64,000 bases of DNA from Pseudomonas sp. efr-133-TYG-5 (lineage in GTDB: Bacteria; Pseudomonadota; Gammaproteobacteria; Pseudomonadales; Pseudomonadaceae): contig NZ_JARVSM010000001.1 of NCBI RefSeq assembly GCF_030209175.1, forward strand, positions 2,622,873 to 2,686,872, in the 5' to 3' direction. Positions 44,317 through 53,687 of the stretch are shown piece by piece. The notes under the pieces are model-generated. The model had not been told where the DNA came from. It made no database searches and was given only the letters and a program-made list of their open reading frames with translations. Each line of letters starts with the position of its first letter. The stretch's first letter is position 1. The translations under genes and the position numbers were made by a program.

Positions 44317-44892
44317 ATGGGCAAACGCATTCTGCTGATTCTCGGCCATCCTTCGCCGACCAGCTTCTGTGCCGCGCTCGCCGCCGATTACACGCAAGCG
44401 GCGCTGGCTGCCGGCCACGAAGTGCGCCAGCTGCGCCTCGGCGAAATGGCGTTCGACCCGGTGCTGCGCCAGGGTTACCAGCAGGAGCAGGCGCTGGAAG
44501 CCGACTTGAGTGACGCGCAGGCCGACATTCTCTGGGCCGAACACCTGACGCTGGTCTATCCGATCTGGTGGGGTGGCATTCCGGCGCTGCTCAAGGGTTT
44601 CTTCGACCGGGTGTTTCTGCCGGGTTTCGCCTTCAAGTATCGACCCGGCAAGGCCTTCCCCGACAAATTGCTCAAGGGCCGCACCGCACATCTGCTGGTC
44701 ACCCTGGACACCCCGGTCTGGTATTACCGCTGGTTCCATCACATGCCCGGGCTGCATGAAGTGCGCAAGACCACCCTGCAATTCTGTGGAATCACTCCGC
44801 GGCGCACGCTGACATTCGGCCCGGTACTGGGCTCCAGCGCCCGGCAGCGGCAAGCGTGGTTGCACCAGGCCCAGGCTATCGCCAGGCGCTGA
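44317..44892 (+). CDS. NAD(P)H-dependent flavodoxin-fold oxidoreductase
   Basis: A 191-aa enzyme of the NQO/KefF/MdaB superfamily. The flavin-phosphate loop is LGHPSPTSF (near residues 9-17), and the YPIWWGGIPALLKGFFDRVF stretch contacts FAD. AGGGAA precedes the ATG. It should reduce quinones or electrophiles. It lies just upstream of a MerR gene on the same strand, which may sense the same stress. Confidence 0.82.
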   Translation: MGKRILLILGHPSPTSFCAALAADYTQAALAAGHEVRQLRLGEMAFDPVLRQGYQQEQALEADLSDAQADILWAEHLTLVYPIWWGGIPALLKGFFDRVFLPGFAFKYRPGKAFPDKLLKGRTAHLLVTLDTPVWYYRWFHHMPGLHEVRKTTLQFCGITPRRTLTFGPVLGSSARQRQAWLHQAQAIARR

Positions 44893-44939
44893 GTCCTCCG
44901 ATAATGCGCCGCGCAGTTTCAACTTGAAAAAGGACTTTT

Positions 44940-45311
44940 ATGTACATCGGCCAGGCCGCGCAACGCTCCGGCACCACTATCAAAAGCATCCGCCACTACG
45001 AGTCGATCGGCCTGTTGCCGCAGCCCCGGCGCCAGGGCAATTATCGGCTCTACGATGAGCAGAGTGTCGAACTGCTGATCTTCATCAAGTGCGCCAAGGC
45101 CCTGGGTTTCCGCCTCAAGGAATTGCAGGCGATCTTCGCCGAGCATCACGGCGAGACGATGCCCTGGGCCCAGGCGCAACAGGCCATCGACCGAAAAAAA
45201 CGCGAGAACCGCGCGCAGAGGGCCGAACTCGAGCAGCAATATCAGCAGCTGCAAGTCTTCGAAGCCAGCCTGGCGCAGGCCCGCAGTGAATGTCCGCTGC
45301 AACGGTTGTAG
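44940..45311 (+). CDS. MerR-family transcriptional regulator
   Basis: A 123-aa regulator: N-terminal MerR helix-turn-helix (MYIGQAAQRSGTTIKSIRHYE), then the long dimer helix (about 80-110). There is one Cys in the first half (IKCAKALG) and one near the end (SECPLQRL), so redox or metal sensing is possible but not shown. AAGGA precedes the ATG. Confidence 0.85.
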   Translation: MYIGQAAQRSGTTIKSIRHYESIGLLPQPRRQGNYRLYDEQSVELLIFIKCAKALGFRLKELQAIFAEHHGETMPWAQAQQAIDRKKRENRAQRAELEQQYQQLQVFEASLAQARSECPLQRL

Positions 45312-45419
45312 GAGTCAGGCGCGTTTCTGGACAGCTCGATGTCGAGCACAGACAACCGGAGGGCCAACGGGCGCTATAGGGTGCGACTTCATTCCCAACC
45401 TTCACTGCCCGGAGTCCTC

Positions 45420-45770
45420 ATGACCGCGACCGCCCCTATCACTGTTCTGCGCGATACCCACCCGCTGCCGGTACTCGATGCCTGCAAATGGGAAAAACTC
45501 GAAGGCGACCCGCACACCGTCAACCTCAACGCCTACACCAGCGAAGACGGCAGCAAGATCATGGGCACCTGGATCTGCACGCCGGGCAAGTGGCGCGTCG
45601 ACTACGTGAAGTGGGAGTACTGCCACTTCCAGGAAGGCTACTGCATCATCACCCCGGATGGCATGGCGCCGATCCACCTGCGCGCCGGCGACATCTTCGT
45701 GGTCGAGCCGGGGATGAAAGGCACCTGGGAAGTGGTCGAGACCGTGCGCAAATATTTCGTCTTCGCCTGA
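45420..45770 (+). CDS. Cupin-domain protein
   Basis: A 116-aa single-cupin protein of the COG3450 type. Typical features are the WICTPGKWRVDY strand, EYCHFQEGYCIITPDG and a final VVEPGMKGTWEVVETVRKYF. The His/Glu metal set of ordinary cupins is partly replaced, as in this subfamily. GGAG precedes the ATG at 45420. Function is unknown. Confidence 0.8.
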   Translation: MTATAPITVLRDTHPLPVLDACKWEKLEGDPHTVNLNAYTSEDGSKIMGTWICTPGKWRVDYVKWEYCHFQEGYCIITPDGMAPIHLRAGDIFVVEPGMKGTWEVVETVRKYFVFA

Positions 45771-45773
45771 TAC

Positions 45774-45810
45774 AAAAAAGCCGGGAAACCACCCGACGTG
45801 ATTTCCCGGC
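45774..45810 (-). terminator. Intrinsic terminator of mmsB
   Basis: On the minus strand GCCGGGAAA pairs with TTTCCCGGC and is followed by six Ts. It lies about 50 bases after the mmsB stop. On the plus strand, after the cupin gene, it lacks a T-tract. Confidence 0.75.
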
Positions 45811-45861
45811 AATACTGCTGCAGGCTGTCTGGCGCCCCACTGGGGTGCCGGTGAAGCGGTC

Positions 45862-46749
45862 TTACTGCGGTTTGCGATAGCTGTTGATGATCGCCGAAAA
45901 GTCCTTGCCGCCGTCTCCGCGCTGGCTCATGGCCTGATACAACTGCTGCGCCACCGCGCCGAGCATCACCGGCTGGTGCGCCTGACGAGCCGCCTCAGTG
46001 GCCAGGCCCAGGTCCTTGAGCATCAGCTCGGCACCAAAACCGCCGGTGTAGCCGCGCGAGGCCGGGGCCGTTTCGACGATGCCCGGCCACGGGTTGTACA
46101 TCTCCGAACTCCAGCAACGCCCGGTCGAGCTGTTGATGATCCCGGCCAGCACCGTGGTGTCGATGCCCAGCGCATCGCCGAGGGCCATGGCTTCGCTGAC
46201 GCCGACCATCGAGATGGCCAGCAGCAGGTTGTTGCAGATCTTGGCGATCTGTCCGGTGCCGACTTCACCGCAATGGACGATGTTGCGGCCCATCTGCGCC
46301 AGCACCGGTTGCAGGGTGGCGAACAGCTCAGGCGTGGCGCCGACCATGAAGGTCAGCGTCCCGGCCGTTGCGCCGCCCGTACCGCCGGAGACCGGCGCAT
46401 CGGCCATGGCCACGCCTTGTTTGGCCGCTGCGGCGGCCACATCGCGGGCGGTCTGCGGATCGATGGTGCTGCAATCCACCGCCGGCACGCCTTGACGAAT
46501 GCCGGCCAGCACGCCGTCCTCACCGAGCCAGACGCTGCGTACATGCACGGCCGCCGGGAGCATGGTGATCACCAGCTCGGCATCCTCGGCCGCTTCCCGG
46601 GCCGAAGCGCGAATGGTGCCGCCCAGTTGCTCGAGTTCCGCCAGCACGGTTTTGTTCAGGTCCACCAGGTTAAGCGAATGACCGGCCTTGATCAGGTTGC
46701 GCGCCATCGGTGCGCCCATGTTGCCGAGTCCGATAAATGCGATTTTCAT
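45862..46749 (-). CDS. mmsB: 3-hydroxyisobutyrate dehydrogenase
   Basis: A 295-aa NAD-dependent enzyme of valine breakdown, oxidising 3-hydroxyisobutyrate to methylmalonate semialdehyde. Residues 1-30 hold the dinucleotide site GLGNMGAPMARNL. The substrate-binding DAPVSGGTGGA and catalytic Lys region GTGQIAKICNN are conserved. It starts nine bases after the mmsA stop and is its operon partner. Confidence 0.92.
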   Translation of the reverse strand: MKIAFIGLGNMGAPMARNLIKAGHSLNLVDLNKTVLAELEQLGGTIRASAREAAEDAELVITMLPAAVHVRSVWLGEDGVLAGIRQGVPAVDCSTIDPQTARDVAAAAAKQGVAMADAPVSGGTGGATAGTLTFMVGATPELFATLQPVLAQMGRNIVHCGEVGTGQIAKICNNLLLAISMVGVSEAMALGDALGIDTTVLAGIINSSTGRCWSSEMYNPWPGIVETAPASRGYTGGFGAELMLKDLGLATEAARQAHQPVMLGAVAQQLYQAMSQRGDGGKDFSAIINSYRKPQ

Positions 46750-46758
46750 GGCCGATCC

Positions 46759-48285
46759 TCAGCGCAGGTTGATGGTGGTGTTCACGCCGTCATTGACGCT
46801 GTCGTCATCGAACCAGCGCGCCGTGACCGTTTTGGTCTGGGTGTAGAACTGCACCACTTGCTTGCCGTACGGGCCGAGGTCGCCGAGTTTCGAGCCCCGC
46901 GAACCGGTGAAGCTGAAGAATGGTACCGGCACCGGAATCGGAATGTTGATGCCGACCTGGCCCACATCGATTTCCGTCTGGAATTTGCGCGCCGCCGCAC
47001 CGCTCTGGGTGAACAGGCCAGTGCCGTTGCCGAACGGGTTGGCGTTGACCAGCGCGATGGCCTGGTCGAGGGTGTCGACTTCCAGCACCACCAGCACCGG
47101 GCCGAAGATTTCCTGGGTGTAGATCTGCATGTCGGTGGTCACCCCGGAGAACAGGGTCGGGCCGACGAAGTTGCCTTTTTCATAGCCCGGCACGCTGATG
47201 TTGCGGCCGTCCAGCTCGAGTTTCGCGCCTTCCTTGATGCCGCTCTCGATCAGCTCGAGAATCCGCGCCTTGGCTTTCTTCGAAATCACCGGGCCGACAT
47301 CGGTGCCCGGCTCGCTGCCGGCGTTGACCTTGAGTTTCTGCGCCAGCGCTTTCAGATCCGGCAACCACTGCTTCGCCGCACCGACCAGCACCACCACCGA
47401 AGTGGCCATGCAACGTTGCCCGGCCGCACCGAAACCGGCGCCGACCAAGGCATTCAGCGCTTGCTCGCGATTGGCATCCGGCAGCACCACGGCGTGGTTC
47501 TTCGCGCCCATCATCGATTGCACGCGCTTGCCGTGTTTGCCGGCCAGGTCATAGACGTGCGTACCGACCGCCGTCGACCCGACGAACGACACCGCTTTGA
47601 TGTCCTTGTGGGTGCACAGGCCATCGACCACATCCTTGCCGCCATGCACGACGTTGAGCACGCCGGCCGGAACGCCAGCCTCGATGGCCAGCTCCACCAG
47701 CAGCATGGTGGACAGCGGATCCTGCTCCGAAGGTTTCAGCACGAAGGTGTTACCGCAGGCGATGGCCATCGGGAACATCCACAACGGAATCATCGCCGGG
47801 AAATTGAACGGAGTGATGCCGGCGCAGACGCCGATCGGCTGGCGCAGGGTATAGGTATCGACGCCACCGGCGACGTTCTCGGCAAACTCGCCCATTTGCA
47901 GGGTGCCGATGGAACAGGCGTGTTCGACCACTTCCAGGCCACGGAAAATATCACCCTCGGCGTCGGCAATGGTTTTGCCCTGCTCGGCGCTGAGGACCAC
48001 GGCGATGCGCTTGGAGTGCTCGCGAATCAACGCTTGCAGCTTGAGCATGATGCGCATGCGGGCGCCGATCGGGGTCAGTTTCCAGGTCTGGAACGCGCGC
48101 TGGGCGGCGCTGACGGCAGCATCGACTTCCGCGGCAGTGGCGAACGGCACCTTGGCCAGCACCTCTTGGGTTGCCGGGTTGACGATGTCGTGCCATTCGC
48201 TGGATTGCGACTCGACCCATTCACCGTCGATCAGCAGCTTGACCTTGTGGATCGTGGTTTCGTTGGGCGTAAGCGATGCGTTCAT
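46759..48285 (-). CDS. mmsA: Methylmalonate-semialdehyde dehydrogenase (CoA-acylating)
   Basis: A 508-aa aldehyde dehydrogenase converting methylmalonate semialdehyde to propionyl-CoA (and malonate semialdehyde to acetyl-CoA) in valine and inositol breakdown. The catalytic Cys is in [11 protein letters not shown] (about 285), with [13 protein letters not shown] for the nucleotide site. Unlike ordinary aldehyde dehydrogenases it lacks the general-base Glu, as expected for CoA-acylating members. GGAGACC lies before the ATG at 48285. Confidence 0.93.
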   Translation of the reverse strand: MNASLTPNETTIHKVKLLIDGEWVESQSSEWHDIVNPATQEVLAKVPFATAAEVDAAVSAAQRAFQTWKLTPIGARMRIMLKLQALIREHSKRIAVVLSAEQGKTIADAEGDIFRGLEVVEHACSIGTLQMGEFAENVAGGVDTYTLRQPIGVCAGITPFNFPAMIPLWMFPMAIACGNTFVLKPSEQDPLSTMLLVELAIEAGVPAGVLNVVHGGKDVVDGLCTHKDIKAVSFVGSTAVGTHVYDLAGKHGKRVQSMMGAKNHAVVLPDANREQALNALVGAGFGAAGQRCMATSVVVLVGAAKQWLPDLKALAQKLKVNAGSEPGTDVGPVISKKAKARILELIESGIKEGAKLELDGRNISVPGYEKGNFVGPTLFSGVTTDMQIYTQEIFGPVLVVLEVDTLDQAIALVNANPFGNGTGLFTQSGAAARKFQTEIDVGQVGINIPIPVPVPFFSFTGSRGSKLGDLGPYGKQVVQFYTQTKTVTARWFDDDSVNDGVNTTINLR

Positions 48286-48434
48286 GCTGGTCTCCAAAAC
48301 TTGTTTTTATCGTAGGAGCCAAGGCGAAAGGTTCGCCTTGAGATGAGGCGTGTGTCGCGAATTGGTTGTCGGACTGTTTTTGGAGTATAGATGTGCAAAC
48401 TTCTAATAAGAACGCACATATAAGCCAGTCCATC

Positions 48435-49382
48435 ATGCAAAAAAACATCACCTCTTTAGGTTCGCTGAACTGGGACGACCTCAAGTTCTTCCTCGAAGTC
48501 GCCCGCACCCGCAAGGCCAGCACCGCCGCCAAACGCCTGGCGGTGGACTACACCACCGTGTCGCGGCGGATCAGTTCGCTGGAGGCGGCACTGGGCACCT
48601 TGCTGTTCGAGAAGTCGCGCACCAGCGGCTTCGTCCTGACCGCCGAGGGCCAGCGTCTGCTGGGCTATGCCGAGTCGATCGAGAGTACGCTGCACATGGC
48701 CTGCGAGCAGGTATCGGGATCCGGTGTGGCGCTGTCCGGGCATGTGCGCATGGGTTGCACCGAAGGTTTCGGCAGCTTCTTCATCACCCCGCAGCTGAGC
48801 CATTTCGTCGACGCCTACCCGGCGATCTCGGTGGACATCCTGCCGCTGCCGCACTTCATCAGCCTGTCCAAACGCGAGGCCGATATCGTCATCGCCCTCG
48901 AGCGCCCGGAGCACGGGCCGTACGTCTGCTGCAAACTGTGTGACTACCGCTTGCAGCTGTACGCGACCCAGGACTACCTCGACAAACACCCACCGATCCG
49001 CCGCCCCGCCGACCTCGGCAAACATCGATTCATCAGTTACGTGGATGACCTGGCGTTCAGCTCGGAGCTGCTCTACCTGGCGAACGTGCTGCCCGGCGCC
49101 AGCGCCCACCTGCGCAGTACCAGCGTGATCGCCCAGTTCGTCGCGGCGCAGCAAGGACGTTCCCTGGCGATCCTGCCATGCTTCCTCGCCGCCCAGGACC
49201 CACGCCTGCTGCCGGTGCTGCCCGAAGAAATCGACATCACCCGGCAGTTCTGGATGTACTGCCGGGAGGATCTGCGCAAGTTGAAGCGGATCACTCTGTT
49301 GTGGGATTACATCAGGGAGGTGACCGAGCGCAATCAGGGGCTGTTGATGGGGCAGAGTCGGGAGATGCGGTTTGCCGACTGA
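48435..49382 (+). CDS. LysR-family regulator, probably of mmsAB
   Basis: A 315-aa LysR protein with helix-turn-helix KASTAAKRLAVDYTTVSRRI near the N-terminus and an effector domain beyond 100. It is divergent from mmsA with 149 bases between, so it very likely regulates mmsAB. In P. aeruginosa the regulator MmsR is AraC-type, which makes the LysR type here noteworthy. The start at 48435 fits the family. Confidence 0.86.
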   Translation: MQKNITSLGSLNWDDLKFFLEVARTRKASTAAKRLAVDYTTVSRRISSLEAALGTLLFEKSRTSGFVLTAEGQRLLGYAESIESTLHMACEQVSGSGVALSGHVRMGCTEGFGSFFITPQLSHFVDAYPAISVDILPLPHFISLSKREADIVIALERPEHGPYVCCKLCDYRLQLYATQDYLDKHPPIRRPADLGKHRFISYVDDLAFSSELLYLANVLPGASAHLRSTSVIAQFVAAQQGRSLAILPCFLAAQDPRLLPVLPEEIDITRQFWMYCREDLRKLKRITLLWDYIREVTERNQGLLMGQSREMRFAD

Positions 49383-49743
49383 CAAGTTTCAAGGAACTAT
49401 GTGGCCGCTTCGTAACGAGGTCAGCAGGCCTTTTTCAAGCGTTTTGTAACAGGGTTTGGTACGCGACTCGTAACCTTTGAGAGCGCATCGAAGTCCTTAC
49501 TTTTATTTTGAATTTAACGCTGTCATGGCGGCTACATTGTCGAAGACTGCTACGGCAAGCTGCCATCATTCAAGAGCGCTTCCCAACACGCTATCCTTCG
49601 CGCCCAGCAAATGACACGGAAGACAGGGAACACTCAGCAAGGCTTTTTGGGGGGGCGTCCTACAGCCATTGCTTGAGCTTCCCGGTCAGGTCGATGCTGC
49701 CCCAGCTACAGGCTGGAATTCTTCAAGGACGAAAGGAAGCTGC
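49383..49743. other. Upstream region of the bacteriocin locus
   Basis: About 360 bases with no gene. I looked for a LexA box or pyocin P-box and saw no convincing copy. AAGGAAG at its end serves the bacteriocin start. It probably holds the bacteriocin promoter. Confidence 0.4.
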
Positions 49744-50857
49744 ATGTCTGGCTATGTACCCAATCCACCGAAGGGCTACCGCAACAGCGGCGTAGAACCT
49801 GTCGATACCCATGCTCAGCGCTGGGCAGAATACAAAGACCTAGCACCAAAACCAGAAGGCAAGCCCTACACAATGGGCTGTGTGTTTGCCAAGAGCTGCA
49901 ACCTCCCTGACGGTGTGATCGACCACAAGAACCCGTCCGGATTTGTGCCTGTTGAGAAACTGGCCGACTACGGACTGTGGGCTGTGCTTGGAACCGGGAC
50001 AGCGATTACAGCCCAAGGCACCCCACTCCAACTGGTGGGCGGGTCTGCTACTGCCAGTGCAATTGCTAAACGTCTTGGCGGGTCGCTATCACTGGGTCTG
50101 CTGAAAGGATCAGGCGTTGTTGCCGCTGGCTTTGTAACAGGTACGGTTGGGATGCTGGAACACCAGCATTTCACCGGACAGCGCCTTCTACAAGAACGAT
50201 CAATACGCAACGCTTGAATCTGGCCGCACCCGTGTACGCGTCAACGTGAAGACTCTGCCGGATGGCTCCGTTAACGCCTACGGCTTCTACACGGGCGGTA
50301 AATCGGATTGGGAGAATGTCCCGGTCATCGAAGGTAAGAAAGACGGCGATAAATTTGTTGCTGACATCGGCAACGGGATTGGCCTCACCTGGACACCAGC
50401 GGCAAACCCTGATGGGGTACTGGGAATTCCTGCATTGGAAGGCGCCCCGAAACTACCGTCTGTGTGGGTGTATCCGCCCACCGAACCGGCCAATAAGATA
50501 CTGGTCAATCCGGTGTATCCGCCAGACTACCAAGATGCAATCATCACATTTCCTAACACCGATATTCAGCCGATTTACATTTCGCTCAGCGTATCAGGTG
50601 ACCATAGTTATTACCCGGCGCCTAAAGGACTGACGGCATTTCCTGATGCAGTAAGCACGAGAAGCAAAAGCGCTGTTCAAGGCGGTGGTAAAAAACGCGC
50701 GCGCTGGAAGGATAGTAAGGGCCGTATCTACGAATGGGACAGTCAGCACGGAGCAGTTGAAATGTACGACAAGCAGGGCAGGCACTTGGGGGAGTTCGAC
50801 GCGGAAACAGGCGAGCAAACCAAGGCAGCAAAACCAGGAAGAACCACCCCTAAATAG
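49744..50857 (+). pseudogene. S-type pyocin with colicin E3-type RNase domain, frameshifted
   Basis: A bacteriocin of about 370 codons split between two frames. The first (MSGYVPNPPKGYRN to GTVGML) has the short N-terminus and the GCVFAKSCNLPDGVID motif of this family; the second resumes with NTSISPDSAFYK and carries the pyocin S domain (RTRVRVNVKTLPDGSVNAYGFYTG). The C-terminal rRNase of the colicin E3 type has EWDSQHGAVE, with Asp, His and Glu at E3 spacing and a downstream Arg. Such toxins cut 16S rRNA. The shift lies at about 50155-50160: one extra or two missing bases. The toxic domain has no start of its own with a ribosome binding site, so it is likely silent unless this is a sequencing error. 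An intact immunity gene follows. Confidence 0.85.
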
Positions 50858-50869
50858 AGAGAAAAAGCC

Positions 50870-51109
50870 ATGCATCTATGGATTAGCGGATTTTTGGACG
50901 AAGATAACGAAGACGACTCGTTGAAGTACTCTCTAACCGTTCCGCCTGAGTTTGAACAAGCGGTAATGGATATTCTCGGATGGCAAAGTCTTGCTGCTGA
51001 ATGTGATGGCGAGCTTTTACTGACGTCTGGGCAAGTTCAACAAATTTCCACAGCAATAAATGAGCAATTGCCCACTGAATTAGATCTTTTTATCGGTGTA
51101 CGAAGCTGA
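50870..51109 (+). CDS. Pyocin S6/colicin E3-type immunity protein
   Basis: A 79-aa acidic protein starting 12 bases after the bacteriocin stop. It has the features of the pyocin S6-type immunity family (MHLWISGFLDED at the start, LDLFIGV at the end). It should bind and block the RNase domain. Its reading frame is intact although the toxin is broken, so it may still protect against related toxins. AGAGAAAA precedes the start. Confidence 0.75.
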   Translation: MHLWISGFLDEDNEDDSLKYSLTVPPEFEQAVMDILGWQSLAAECDGELLLTSGQVQQISTAINEQLPTELDLFIGVRS

Positions 51110-51184
51110 AACTTTTCGATTCGTCTGAAGCAGTGTCATGACTAACAAAAAAATTACGGCAAACGACGCCAGAGCATCACGACA

Positions 51185-51637
51185 ATGAGGTGGCCCAAGC
51201 GACGTCTCGAACTTCGCGATCTCGGCATGGCCCTATACTTGCTCAGCCTTGCCCTACCAGCGGTTCACCAAAAAGATGATAACTGGCTGCATGGAACGCT
51301 CACCGAAGACATGTTACCGGGATGGTTTGCATTCATCACAGGGTTACTGGCCATGGTCTACGGTTACGCTGCTTGGTTAGCGAATCCCTTGTTTATAGCC
51401 GCTTACCGGACTCGAAACGCCAAGCGAAGCTTCATCTATGCAGTACTCGCCTTGCTGGCGGGACTGTCGGTGCAATTACAGTTCGTGAGTTGGTACGACG
51501 AGGACGGCAGATTTACCGTTATTGGTTATACCTATGGCTACTACGTCTGGTTGCTTTCTTTCGCCTGGCTGGCCGTCCTGGCCGTAGTGAACGCGCGAAA
51601 GGAGACCAATAGCGTTTCTGAACCTGGTCCAAGTTAG
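51185..51637 (+). CDS. Small membrane protein of unknown function
   Basis: A 150-aa protein with four predicted membrane segments (about 12-30, 44-68, 82-100 and 115-135) and a basic N-terminus (MRWPKRRLELR). I recognise no family. It follows the immunity gene by 75 bases and may belong to the bacteriocin locus. There is no strong ribosome binding site. The next 280 bases (51638-51918) hold no gene I can support. Confidence 0.5.
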   Translation: MRWPKRRLELRDLGMALYLLSLALPAVHQKDDNWLHGTLTEDMLPGWFAFITGLLAMVYGYAAWLANPLFIAAYRTRNAKRSFIYAVLALLAGLSVQLQFVSWYDEDGRFTVIGYTYGYYVWLLSFAWLAVLAVVNARKETNSVSEPGPS

Positions 51638-51918
51638 CGTATCTGATGCTTCTTTTCGTATCTGTGAGCTGTCCGAAAGAGACGCTGCAGCTCCATCTTT
51701 TGCCAGGTTAGCTAAGGTCTTCCCCCGATTGACAACTCTTAAGGCGAATTGGCGATTGTCCTATTCGCGCTCAACCAAATGGATGACCGTATCCTGAATC
51801 GACACCCGCTTAGAGCCAGATCCCTCCAGTTCAATGCGACGACGCTGGGCCAGCAAGCGTAACGTTGCGCTGTAACCGGTCAGGGCTGTTAAGGTTAGCT
51901 CCTTGTCGAGAACGACGA

Positions 51919-52413
51919 TTAGTCGGCGCTGACCACAATCGCGACACGACGATTTTCCGTGCGGCCAGCCGCCGTGTCGTTCGAGGCCACCGGTTCGCTG
52001 CTACCGAGGCCTTGCAGCTGGATATTTTCATCCTTCATGCCGACGGAGGTCAGCACCTTGCGCACGCTTTGCGCCCGGCGCAGTGACAGCTGCTGGTTGT
52101 AGCTTTCCTTGCCCGAGGCGTCGGTGTGGCCATCGACCCGCACCCGCTCGATGCCGACACTCAACAAGGCCTTGCCGATACGCTCGACGATTTGCGTACT
52201 TTGCGAATTGAGGGTTTCGACATCACTGCCAAACAGCACTTTTCCCGACAGGCCGAACGCCCAGCCTTCATCGGTCAGCTCGAAACCCTGTTGTTTCAAT
52301 ACGGCGATCTGAGCCGGCGTCAGGCCTTTCTGCGGCGCGGTCTGGCAGCCGCTCAGGGCCAGTACGGCAATCATCAGCACGGTGGAAAACAGTCGGGAAG
52401 AAAAACACAACAC
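51919..52413 (-). CDS. yfiB: YfiB-like OmpA-family lipoprotein
   Basis: A 164-aa outer-membrane lipoprotein. A signal with lipobox LALSGC (Cys23) is followed by a linker and an OmpA C-terminal peptidoglycan-binding domain (RVDGHTDASGKESYNQQLSLRRAQSV). In the YfiBNR system YfiB captures YfiR at the outer membrane under envelope stress and so frees YfiN. It begins five bases after the yfiN stop. All expected parts are present. Confidence 0.87.
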   Translation of the reverse strand: MLCFSSRLFSTVLMIAVLALSGCQTAPQKGLTPAQIAVLKQQGFELTDEGWAFGLSGKVLFGSDVETLNSQSTQIVERIGKALLSVGIERVRVDGHTDASGKESYNQQLSLRRAQSVRKVLTSVGMKDENIQLQGLGSSEPVASNDTAAGRTENRRVAIVVSAD

Positions 52414-52418
52414 GGACG

Positions 52419-53687
52419 TTAGCTCCTGGTTTGAACATGGGCGACCGGGTGCTCCGACCCGGCCGTGAATTGGGCGCCGCGCGACAGGCGCTTGGCCTGG
52501 TACATCGCCGCATCCGCGGCATTGAGCAAGGCGCCAGGGGTGCTGCCATGATCGGGGAAAACCGCGATGCCGATACTGAGCGAGGTCACCACACTGGTGT
52601 CGCCAGGCAGCGCAATGGGCGTGTCCATGCTGGTGAGAATCTTGTCGGCGATGCGCTCGGCGTCTTCGATCTTGTGCAGCGGTGTCAGCAACACGGCGAA
52701 TTCGTCGCCGCCCAAGCGCGCCACCAGATCCTCTTCACGCAACTGCGCACGCACCCGATTGGCCACGGCGACCAACACCGCGTCGCCGGCGGCATGGCCG
52801 AAATTGTCGTTGATACCCTTGAAGCGGTCGCTGTCGAGAAACAGCACCGCCACCCGCTCATCGAGCTTGTTGGCGCTGCGCAAGGCGCGAATCAACCGGC
52901 CCTCGAAAAAGGCCCGATTGGGCAGGCCAGTGAGGCTGTCGTGGCTGGCCTGGTGAGCGAGGGTTTCGTTTTCACTCTGCAGGTGGGTTTGCCAGGATTC
53001 GAGCTCGTCGAGCAGGGCATTGAAGTCGCTGCCGAGATTATCCAGTTCGGCAATTCTCGCCCGAGGCACGCGGCGATCCAGCGCCCGCTCACTGCGCGCG
53101 GCGTGCGCCACGGCGGCAAGGCTGTGCAACGGGCCGATGATCCCGTGCAATTGTCGGCGGGCCAGATACAGCGCGACCCAGGCGCTGATGGCGGTACACA
53201 GAATGATTCCCGCCAGACCGCTGAGCAGAAAACGCATCAGACTGCCGCCATGGCCGGTCAGCAGAATCCGGCCGATTTCCCGTTCCTGATGGACGATCGG
53301 CAGGTTCACCGGTTTTTCCAGAATCGCCCGGGCAATCTGCATTTCCAGTTCGGAGATAAAACCGTTTTCCGGGCGCTGCCAATGCGCAATCAGCTGGTCT
53401 TGGGCGTCCAGCACCTGCACGTCCGCGACCTCTTCGGTCGAGGCGATCAAGGCCAGCGATTCGGTGGCGGCGGCCTTGTCGTTGAACACCACGGCGGCTT
53501 CCACGGTGTAACTGATCGAACGCGCGATCAGTTGCAGGTTATGGTCGGCGTAGACCCGTAAGGCCAGCACACCGAGCAAGGTCAGGGACACACTGGCCAT
53601 CGCTACCGCCACCAGCGCGACGATCAGATGACCGCGACCGATCACCGAGCCGAGAGTCGGGCGGGCATCCGTTTTGAACAGTTTCAT
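52419..53687 (-). CDS. yfiN: YfiN/TpbB diguanylate cyclase
   Basis: A 422-aa inner-membrane enzyme making c-di-GMP. Membrane segment 1 is at about 20-42, a periplasmic CHASE8-like/PAS-like sensor at about 50-145, membrane segment 2 at about 150-175, then HAMP. A GGDEF domain has an intact GGDEF at 326-330 and an RxxD inhibitory site (REED, 317-320). YfiR holds it inactive from the periplasm. Its start overlaps yfiR by four bases. It should promote adhesion and biofilm. Confidence 0.9.
   Translation of the reverse strand: MKLFKTDARPTLGSVIGRGHLIVALVAVAMASVSLTLLGVLALRVYADHNLQLIARSISYTVEAAVVFNDKAAATESLALIASTEEVADVQVLDAQDQLIAHWQRPENGFISELEMQIARAILEKPVNLPIVHQEREIGRILLTGHGGSLMRFLLSGLAGIILCTAISAWVALYLARRQLHGIIGPLHSLAAVAHAARSERALDRRVPRARIAELDNLGSDFNALLDELESWQTHLQSENETLAHQASHDSLTGLPNRAFFEGRLIRALRSANKLDERVAVLFLDSDRFKGINDNFGHAAGDAVLVAVANRVRAQLREEDLVARLGGDEFAVLLTPLHKIEDAERIADKILTSMDTPIALPGDTSVVTSLSIGIAVFPDHGSTPGALLNAADAAMYQAKRLSRGAQFTAGSEHPVAHVQTRS

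Noticed and set aside
45976..48315. 779-aa open frame opposite mmsA and mmsB
   Set aside because: It crosses two well-supported genes on the other strand and has shadow composition.
49383..49743. LexA box or P-box before the bacteriocin
   Set aside because: No convincing match to either consensus; only loose partial matches.
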